Of a stretch of 64,000 nt of DNA, positions 56,434 through 64,000 are shown one piece after another. Each line of letters begins with the position of its first letter. Position 1 is the stretch's first letter. Below the pieces are notes generated by a model. It had not been told where the DNA came from. It ran no database searches and saw nothing but the letters and a program-made list of their open reading frames with translations. This DNA is from Diphasiastrum complanatum. Taxonomy: Eukaryota; Streptophyta; Lycopodiopsida; Lycopodiales; Lycopodiaceae. The stretch is taken from positions 3,986,279-4,050,278 of the forward strand of contig CM055102.1 of the NCBI GenBank assembly GCA_029204225.1, read 5' to 3'. Position numbers and translations under genes: made by a program.

Positions 56434-58544
56434 AAAGACAAGATTTGGGAATGTGCAATTGATCTTGGGAATGAGAAGTGATAGATTGGAAAATGAAAAT
56501 TTTGTTCATCAAAGTGGAAAAACAAAGTTGGGAATCAAGATGAGAATGAAACAAAAGTACAAATGGAAAATCTGGATAGGGGGAATAAAAGTGATGACCT
56601 GATGGTGTCTTACTAACTTCCCCAAATTGGGATCTACTAGTTAGAAATGCTCCCGTAGTTGGAAAATTCAAATCTGGAAATGTAACTTGAGGAAATAAAA
56701 AAAGTCTAATGGTAGCCAATGGGTTGAGAATTTAGAGTCACCAATTTGGACAATTATGTAGGTTGGATGGATGAGTTCAAATTTTTGATGGCGAACTCAT
56801 ATGGCCAAAATTGAAAACTTGGGATGATTTTGGGAATTCAAGGTGCTGGGAGTATAATTTTAAAAGATCGAAAGATCCCTTGGGATTCTAGTTCTGACTT
56901 CTTAGGGAATTCAATATCCATATCAGATCTCAAAGTGGAAAACCTCGATCTTGAAAATTGAAGCATGTATACCAAAAAAATGTGTTTTTGGGAATTTACA
57001 ACTTTCAGGCTGATCCTGTGGGAGTTTATGTTCATCTGGATCAAGTTAAACTCATCATAAGTGGGAAATTTAGCCTGCAACTTGGCGAACCTAGATCTCC
57101 AGTGAATCTTGAAAAAGTATAGTTGGGAAATGTACAAGTTCCAAACTCACTTGGCAAGCTGATATAGATCTAGGAATGTACAAATCTAACTTTTGGCTTG
57201 CACTTGGGGAATGATTTGATGGAGTATGTACTCCCCTTGACCACAGTAGGTAAAACACATGTGAAATTACTTACTGGTAGGTGGTAGGCCAAAAGTGCAA
57301 AAAATTAAGATTTTCACACTTTTCAGTGTACAACAATGGTTTCTTGGGATTTGGGTTTTCCCTCTAAATAATGTACTAGTCTTAGATGGATTTCTTAATG
57401 GTGAAGGAGACAAACCAAGATAGACTAATGTTGAGGCTGTAGAGACAAGAACATCTAGAATTTTAAAACCAAGTTTTAGGAGCTGAAGTGATGGTCTGGG
57501 TTTGCCCTCTGAACATTAGTTTCAGTAGGTAATGATGGCCTAAATATGAAGTGGGTGAACTTGGATAGCAAGTTTTTCACTCATGGGAAATGCAAATAGA
57601 TTCGCAGGTGTTTTTTCAATTATTTATTGTTTTTTTCATATATGGGTTCACCTCTATGATATATTGTAGATTAATGTCTACCTGATCACTAGTGAAACAG
57701 GCGAACCTTGATGTTGAGATTTGGGCCTCAAAACACCTCTATGGGATCCTAAAACCTGTTTGACAGCTTGCTTTTAACTTCGCACAGACAATTCTGGGAA
57801 GACTCTTCCATAGTAGATTTATAAACAGATTAGAGGCTTTTTTTCCCTCTGTTTTGTCGGGAAATACTAATTCAATGATAGGTCCACGTACTTATATGCT
57901 CAAATCATACAAATCACAAGCAAAAGATGCAAATAAAAATCTACAAAATAGCCCCTAAAAACTAGTGACCAGTCATTACAACAAAAGCAAGTAAAAAAGA
58001 AGTAAAACAATCCAAAATAATAGCACTCAGCTAGGCTTGCATTAAGGATGAAAATTACATAGAATGAGCTTCTTTTTATAGGAGCTTGTAGAGTTTCCTT
58101 TCCACATTTGCTTATGGGACAAGACATCTCAAGTCTCAATATAGAATGCAAGTTCTTTTTTGGAAGCCTGACTCTGACTTTTACATAAATTTTTAAGTCT
58201 AAGTTTAGACCTTGAGACTTGCCAAAACTGTTTTCTTGCCCCCTAGTGAGTAATGGCACCACAAGTTGGACTTACAATTGCAGGATGCTGAATTGGGGCC
58301 TAACATAACTAATTATTGTCGGGCTCTTCAAGATTGGCCTTATACATGCAGGATGCCATACTTGGGCCATTGATTTAAACAAAATGATTACAAAAATGAT
58401 TAACTACAAAGACTTTTTCCCGCAAGGTGCTCCTTTTTTTAATTACCCTAGGCTCTATTGAAATGCCCATTAGGCCTTGTATTCCAGCCCCCACATGAGT
58501 ACGACACTTAATGACATTATTGAAATAATTTATGAGATCAGCTA
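56434..58544 (-). other. Non-coding DNA with a probable family C/H LTR
   Basis: No coding domain seen. Near 58257-58279 the minus strand carries TGTAAGTCCAACTTG followed by LTR-like sequence to the left, and the right flank (gcaggatgctg) repeats the arrangement seen at 33174 and 2020. I infer a minus-strand LTR of the same superfamily covering part of 57.3-58.35 kb, ends not defined. Frames at 56330-56719 and 57900-58262 have no known motifs. Confidence 0.4.
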
Positions 58545-59400
58545 ATGGAAGTTCTATTGAACCAAATAAAGTTATTGTCTTCTCCGTATCTTAGATTCCA
58601 GCCTGAAACTTACTCAGGGGAGAAGGAGAAAAAACCAAAAGTTGTGGATGATTGGCTTGTCAAGTGGAGCAGTTATTTCAACTTACATGGAATTTCTAAT
58701 GAGAAAAAGATTGAAAGTGTCATGTTACTCCTATGCGACAAGGCATTGTGGTGGTGGTGAGATTTGACTATGAAGCCCACAACCTAAAAAGCTTTTACAG
58801 AGGTCTTCCAAAAAGCTTTCATGATAGCTGATGATGTTGATTATTACCAAAAGTTCATGAACTACAAGATAGGTAGTAAGAGCTTGGACTCTTATATCTA
58901 TAAATATTGGATCAAATTGAGTTCCATCATTCGATCCTAAATTGGCACTTTTGCAATTTGCCCTAGGGGTGCTTGCCAAATATTTTGACGAATTGGATCA
59001 ATTGGCATCGAAACCACTGAAGAATAAAAAGATGAAAAAATCTATGTCACGGATGAAGGCTAAAAAGGCAAATCTGTGTTTCATTTGCAACAAGCCTGGA
59101 CATATGATGAAGTTTTGTCCAGAAAGAAAGAAACTTGCAACACAGATGATCGAAATTCCAGGGGGTAAAGTCAAAACTTTGAAAATTAACCTATTTGATT
59201 GTGAGTGTGAATGTTCTTTCAGTACTGCTTCTTTCTTTCCTAATGAACCATTTCGGTTAACAGGCATAGTTAAGGATCAAGAAGTTAGTATTTTATTAGA
59301 CAGAGGTTCTTCTTATAACTTCATTAATTCTCATCTTCTGTAGAAACTTTGCTTGTTTTTGAAGCCATCAATCACAGATACAAAGTTTATCTAGCTTCAA
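58545..59400 (+). pseudogene. Gypsy gag and protease fragment
   Basis: Gag with FQPETYSGEKEKKPKVVDDW, KALWWW, FTEVFQKAFMIADDVDYYQK, then after stops and a frameshift near 58940 a zinc knuckle CFICNKPGHMMKFC (canonical CX2CX4HX4C), and an aspartic protease start VSILLDRGSSYNFINSHLL near 59275-59335. The active site DSG reads DRG, so the protease is inactive. This Gag differs from the gag-only family and ends in a stop at 59341. Confidence 0.85.
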
Positions 59401-60120
59401 GAGCAAAGTTGGAGATGGGGTCTCCTCTAAGAGACTCCTTAGTCTTTAGAGACTACTCCTAATTCCTCGAGTTTAGCATACTAACTTCAAAATCTAAGGT
59501 AGGGCTTTTAGACTACTAGGATGTGAATTGTAGCTCTAAGATCATGACTTCAGATAAAGGATTATAAGAGATACCATCGGGAAACTATTCATGAAATGTC
59601 AATACCCATGAAAGTCATTGGTATTAGGGAAGTTCTATGATTCAATTCATTTGGTCCACCATGTCCATGTGCCTGATAATACCACAGTTCATGTGAAAAA
59701 TGATCATCAGTCCTTCAAAGTACATCATGCAAATATCTCTACAAAAAATAGTTCAGTGCTCGTTGCAAACCTATCCTATCATGTATTTGGTGTTTGTGGG
59801 GTGCAAGTTATACACATCGTTCTGTTTGATGAATGATAGTATTTTGCCAACCGTCGCAGGCCTAGGTATTTCACTAGACATTTCCAACGACGGGTGTGAC
59901 TAGTGAGACTTGACCAAGGTGGCTTATTGCGGCCACATTTGGTGGACTACCTACTCTGCTATTTCAAAGAGATTGGGCCCCATTAGCACATGCTCATACA
60001 ATAGTCACGAGACTATGAAAAATCAGATCCAAAACATTCTTAATGGATCAACAAAATCTTGACCAAATTTGGATGCACATCTAGATTTATCAACAAGATA
60101 GAAATCATCAATTATGGCAT
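59401..60120. other. No gene recognised
   Basis: An open frame at 59618-59836 has no familiar motif. The region separates the gypsy gag-protease from the copia core. Confidence 0.5.
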
Positions 60121-60208
60121 GCTAGAATTGTATAAATCACTAAGATTTGATCATAAGCACAAAAATATAGAAAGGTGCTATCCCTATTGGTACAACAACA
60201 ACAGACCA
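60121..60208 (+). repeat. 88-bp direct repeat, left copy
   Basis: tagaattgtataaatcacta to about acaacaacagacc, roughly 85-90 percent identical by eye to 61432-61519. It abuts the truncated integrase. Confidence 0.8.
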
Positions 60209-61440
60209 TTTGAATCACAAAATGCTTTAAACTTGGTTGAAATGTACTCACCACCAATTTCACTCCTCAAGCACTTGGTCTTTGTAAAAAATTGGACCTC
60301 CCTTGCAATCTTGAACTTGAAAAAGACATCAAACACCTCATCTTTTCTCTTTAGTAGATACACCCAACAAAATCTACTAACATCACTGATAAAAGTCACA
60401 TACATCTTAGCACCTCCATTGTTAATTGTAGTAACACCATGAATATCCGAATGGTCAAGTTGAAAAGGTTTACTTGACCTTGATGTAGATGTCTTGTAAG
60501 GTAACCTATGTGATTTTGATACAACACATTTCTCATGAACATGATTCAAGCTTGTTAAAGAGTTGGAAAGACCAAAAACAACTTGCCTCTTTGCCATCAC
60601 CTCCAATGAATTGTTGTCGAAGTACCCCAATATCTTGTGCCATACCTCTTGCATTGACAATTGCTCCTTTTTTCATACATCCAACTTGGTGAGCAACAAC
60701 ACAAGCATCAAGTTTGAACAACTTACCTTGTCTCTTCCCTTTTGCAATCAACTCATCTTCCTTTTTGATCAAACAAGCATCACCATCAAACTCCACTTTG
60801 AATCCCTTGTCAAGCATTTGACCACACAAAGAAGGTTTTTAGTGACATGGAATGAATAAAACATCCTTCAAATTCACATTCCTATTAGTAGAGAGGGAAA
60901 TAGGAATTGTGCCAATCCCTTTGATTGCACACTCACCATCATCGGCTGTGTTATCACTTTCTTGTCACCCTCAAACGCCATCAATGATGAATAATACTCC
61001 TCATGATATGTCGGATGTGATGTAGCTCTACTATCAATCCGCCAATGATCAATATCTCCAGGATTAGCCAACAAGCAGGATGATTAGATTGGTTTGCTGC
61101 TCACCTTGATCTCTCTTCTTCTTGAAGCAATCACTAGAAAAATGTCCTTTGACTCCACGATAGAAACATTTTAGTTGGATCTATCTTTATTCTTGCCAAC
61201 AAAAGTAGAAGGCTCACCTTGATCTTGCCATTTTGACCATTTTCTTTTGTCTTTGCCCTTGAACTTGCCTTTTGAGAACATAGCTTTCTCCTCTCTAGCT
61301 TGAGATGTAGAAGTAGATCCTCCTCTTGCTTGGAGTCTAAACTCTTTAGCCACCAAGACCTCTTGCAAGTCGTCCATACTTGGCAATGTCTTTTAAATAG
61401 CAAAACTTTGCACCAAATTAGCATGATCATCAAACTAGAA
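60184..61440 (-). pseudogene. Copia gag-protease-integrase core, both ends truncated
   Basis: Reading right to left: Gag from FDDHANLVQSFAI (61434), VLVAKEFRLQA, a Lys-rich linker, a knuckle remnant (CFYRGVKGHFSSDC, second Cys lost), protease with DSG changed to DSR (HWRIDSRATSHPTYHEEYYS), pre-integrase, a zinc region (VWHKILGYFDNN), and integrase core LDHSDIHGV and CLRSEIGGEYIS, where the second Asp reads Glu. It ends at CDSNG. Both ends abut copies of the 88-bp repeat. Several frameshifts interrupt it. Confidence 0.85.
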
Positions 61441-61519
61441 TTGCATAAATCACTAAGATATGATCATAAGCACAAAAATACAGTAAGGTACTATCCCTAT
61501 CCATACAACAATAGCAGCC
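61432..61519 (+). repeat. 88-bp direct repeat, right copy
   Basis: Pairs with 60121-60208. To its right the sequence is LTR-like, with CACACGTGTG at 61530-61539. Confidence 0.8.
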
Positions 61520-62641
61520 TACTATCCTTCACACGTGTGGATACAAGATCAAAATTGACATTCTACACACTAGAAATGAAGATAACTTGAGAAATATGAA
61601 AGAGATGGACATAGAAACAAAAGAGATGAGTTCTCTACAAAGAAAAAAACTGTGATGATTATTTCTCCATGCTGGTATAACTATTTATAGCTTCCAAAAT
61701 GTCATTTGGCCAATTTCCCTAAACTTGTCCTAAATGATAACTTCTTGGTACTTCATCGAAAAACCTAGAAATTCTAGTCTAGATGCAATGTATGAAACTA
61801 GCCAATTAGAATGGGTCCAAATCCAACCTCATCCACAAGTGTACTTGCCAAAAAATAGTAAAAAACTATTTAGGCCTTTATTGACAAATATTAAAAAGTG
61901 ACAAATATAAATCTATCTCTAAGTCAATGGCCTCAAAATTGCCAAAATAGATCAACTTAACTACTTGAATTTTTCATAGAGACGTTATCAACTTTGAAAC
62001 TTCGAATACCGAAGTAGCATCATACTAACTCATTTATGCTTTCGGTCATTATGACTATCAATAGTTGAGTACTATCAAACAACTACTTGCCTATGAACAG
62101 GAAAAACAATTTCACATAGAACAACTTCAGTCTTCAAACATTACTCGCTCAAGACATGAGTAATTCATTCCTACTTAGGTGGAGTGCTGGCGTAAGATCT
62201 TAAAAACCCTCATCCTACTCCATATTTGAATATCTCCATCACCTAGAACAAATAGTCGTTCTCAAGAAAGTTCTCAACAATACAAAAATACTTACAAACT
62301 AGATAGTTGGTGTATTCTCCAAGTGGGTATCTTTCCAAGTTGCCTCTCCTCTAAAATAGTATGTGCTTTGGAGGAAGGAACCTTTTTGCCCAAATTGGCC
62401 TTGTCCACGCTTCCCAACCTAGATAGTTCGCTTCCCGCTCTAGATTTTATCCATTTGTTTGGGTGGTCCTATTAGTCAACCCCTATGGTTGTAGATGGCC
62501 CTCATTCCATTGAGATCTCATTGTTTCTAGCTTTCTATGGATATGCTATCTTGAATGCTTTGTACTTTTCTTGCTCTTAGCTTTACTTTTATTGTAATTA
62601 CTATTTGCTTAGATTTGGCACATGATATTTCTTGATTTCTT
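61520..62641. other. LTR-like and unidentified non-coding DNA
   Basis: Begins with LTR-like sequence carrying CACACGTGTG; no gene is seen in the rest. Confidence 0.4.
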
Positions 62642-62653
62642 GCTCTGATACCA
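62642..62653 (-). other. Primer-binding site, tRNA-Met type, perfect
   Basis: The plus strand reads gctctgatacca followed by tgaaatttcatg, as at the LTR edge of a minus-strand copia element. Only about 25 bases of the LTR remain before gag-only sequence begins. Confidence 0.6.
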
Positions 62654-62675
62654 TGAAATTTCATGTGCTCTTAGC

Positions 62676-63469
62676 TTGATATGGTATACAATTTGGCAAC
62701 TGTTATACATGAAAGGAGAGCTAAGTCAGTCAAATCAGAATTCCTTGTCTATGGTCCACACACATGCCCAATGGTTGAAAAAGCCCCCAGTCATAGAGAG
62801 GATATTGAATGAGAAACATATTCAGTGTTACAATTGTGGAGAAAACCACCACATAGTTGAGTGCCCTTACAAAGGCAGTTACAATCTCATCTATAGAGAA
62901 TGTGGCCATGCTCACTATTATAAAGATTTTCTATTCCAACCAGTGAAACCACAAGGTGATGCACCTATCAATTTGGCAACTGTTATACATGAAAGGAGAG
63001 CTAAGTCGGTTAAATCAGAAGTCCTTGTCTATGGTCCATACACGTGCCCAATGGTTGAAAAATCCCCCAGTCATAGAGAGGCTATTGAATGAGAAACATA
63101 GTCACCCCCATATGATAAGCCGCTACACTTGACCTATTGGACCTAGAGAGTACTCAAATCCACAAAAACAGAAAAAGCGATATATCAAAGATAAGAGAAT
63201 GGATTCAAAAAGAACAAGCCAAAGCTCTCACTGGTGATCTCAATCGGCCGATAGAACCTATAGACTCAGCTGGACCTTCTAATCAAGCTGTGAATGCACC
63301 TATCTCACTTATGAACTCTGAAGGATTTTCTCCTCCGGAATTCAATAAAGAACCATTCACATCCTTAGAACCAGAAGGGAGTGGAACTGAGGCCTTAACC
63401 GCCTTGTTGTCCAGTCAAGTCACCATCCCCTTGGGTGTGAAGCATGCAAACTGTAAACAAGAAAACTGA
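62676..63469 (+). pseudogene. Gag nucleocapsid and C-terminus, gag-only family
   Basis: Encodes the knuckle CYNCGENHHIVEC (CX2CX3HX4C) near 62830 and a damaged one (YRECGHAHYYKDF). A linker QPVKPQGDAPINLATVIHER follows, and after stops a Ser/Pro-rich tail (63137-63469). A 132-bp segment is duplicated at 62689-62820 and 62969-63100. It matches the Gag C-terminal arrangement at 34.0-34.5 kb. The capsid part is missing. Confidence 0.7.
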
Positions 63470-64000
63470 AAACATTAATTGGAAAATGTAAATTGGTGAC
63501 TCTCTAAGCTGTGACAGATTTAGACTTTGGATTGTGAATGCATTCTAGATTAATGGTGGATGCAAATGAGTTCTTAGAACTCCTATGATCCTGTAGGTTG
63601 CTGACTCGAGGAGGTTTGATTGACAAACCTATTTCCTCTCAGTCTCAATAAAATCTGATTTGGTGAGGGTTGAGACCTCTGTTTAGATAAAAGCAAGTGT
63701 AGAGAGGGTCGCAACAAAGCTTGTTAGCATGGAGTAGAAAAGAAAAAAGACCCTTCAAAAGAGTTGCATGATAGGAACTTGTTTAGAAACCTCTGCTCAA
63801 AGTAAGTGAGGTCATAGAGAGATGCAGTAATAACCTGCTTTAGCAAAGAGTGAAAACTTAGAAAAGAGATTGCATGAATTTAAAATCTCTGCTAACTGTA
63901 ATCAGCGACTGCTAAACATCCATCTTGGAGTCAAGATGAAGCGAATTTGGATCTGGGAATCCTTTTGATTCTGCCGGGATCTTCTGGTTCATGCCTCATG
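63470..64000. other. No gene recognised
   Basis: Sequence following the gag tail. It has imperfect internal similarity (gtttagataaaagc / gtttagaaacctctgct / aatctctgctaact), perhaps the untranslated 3' part of the element. It continues beyond the window. Confidence 0.4.

Overview
The window looks like nuclear DNA from a land plant with a large, repeat-rich genome, perhaps a gymnosperm or fern; the exact group is a guess. Almost every recognisable coding stretch comes from Ty1/copia or Ty3/gypsy LTR retrotransposons. Primer-binding sites are of the plant tRNA-Met type or the Tat/Athila-like type. I see no bacterial or organellar features, no tRNA or rRNA gene and no CRISPR. No intact cellular gene was found.

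Layout. 1-5.75 kb: the most gene-like part. It has a copia LTR running off the left edge, exons of an unrecognised minus-strand gene split by a solo LTR with a 5-bp target duplication, an intronless histone H3/CENH3-like pseudogene, and a broken intron-containing gene that may be an endogenous copy of a plant negative-strand RNA virus nucleoprotein. 5.8-12.1 kb: copia LTR pieces, a minus-strand gag-only element (LTR, Athila-like PBS, leader, gag) and a copia gag. 12.1-14.4 kb: AT-rich, no genes seen. 14.43-20.62 kb: a complete copia insertion with CAAAG target duplications and a scrambled interior carrying a LINE fragment and inverted gag/RT pieces. 20.6-28.65 kb: truncated copia and gypsy pieces, ending in a copia 5' LTR with PBS. 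28.65-30.9 kb: no genes seen. 30.9-37.95 kb: decayed copia, a (GA)n-bearing LTR, and a second gag-only element with a 150-bp tandem array in its leader. 37.9-43.5 kb: a nearly full-length minus-strand copia element. 43.5-48.36 kb: another minus-strand copia element split by a nested 1.9-kb element (CTACT duplication). 48.4-56.4 kb: a (GA)n LTR and a gypsy pol split by a 5.0-kb gag-only element (ATCTA duplication) with two minisatellites. 56.4-64 kb: gypsy gag-protease, copia and gag-only remnants.

The genes do not form a pathway. The elements are nested, truncated and mostly dead by stops and frameshifts. The coherent theme is a lineage of gag-only retrotransposons, present in at least four copies. 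Its Gag carries several zinc knuckles of the unusual spacing CX2CX3HX4C, and no pol was found. It presumably depended on enzymes supplied by autonomous gypsy relatives.
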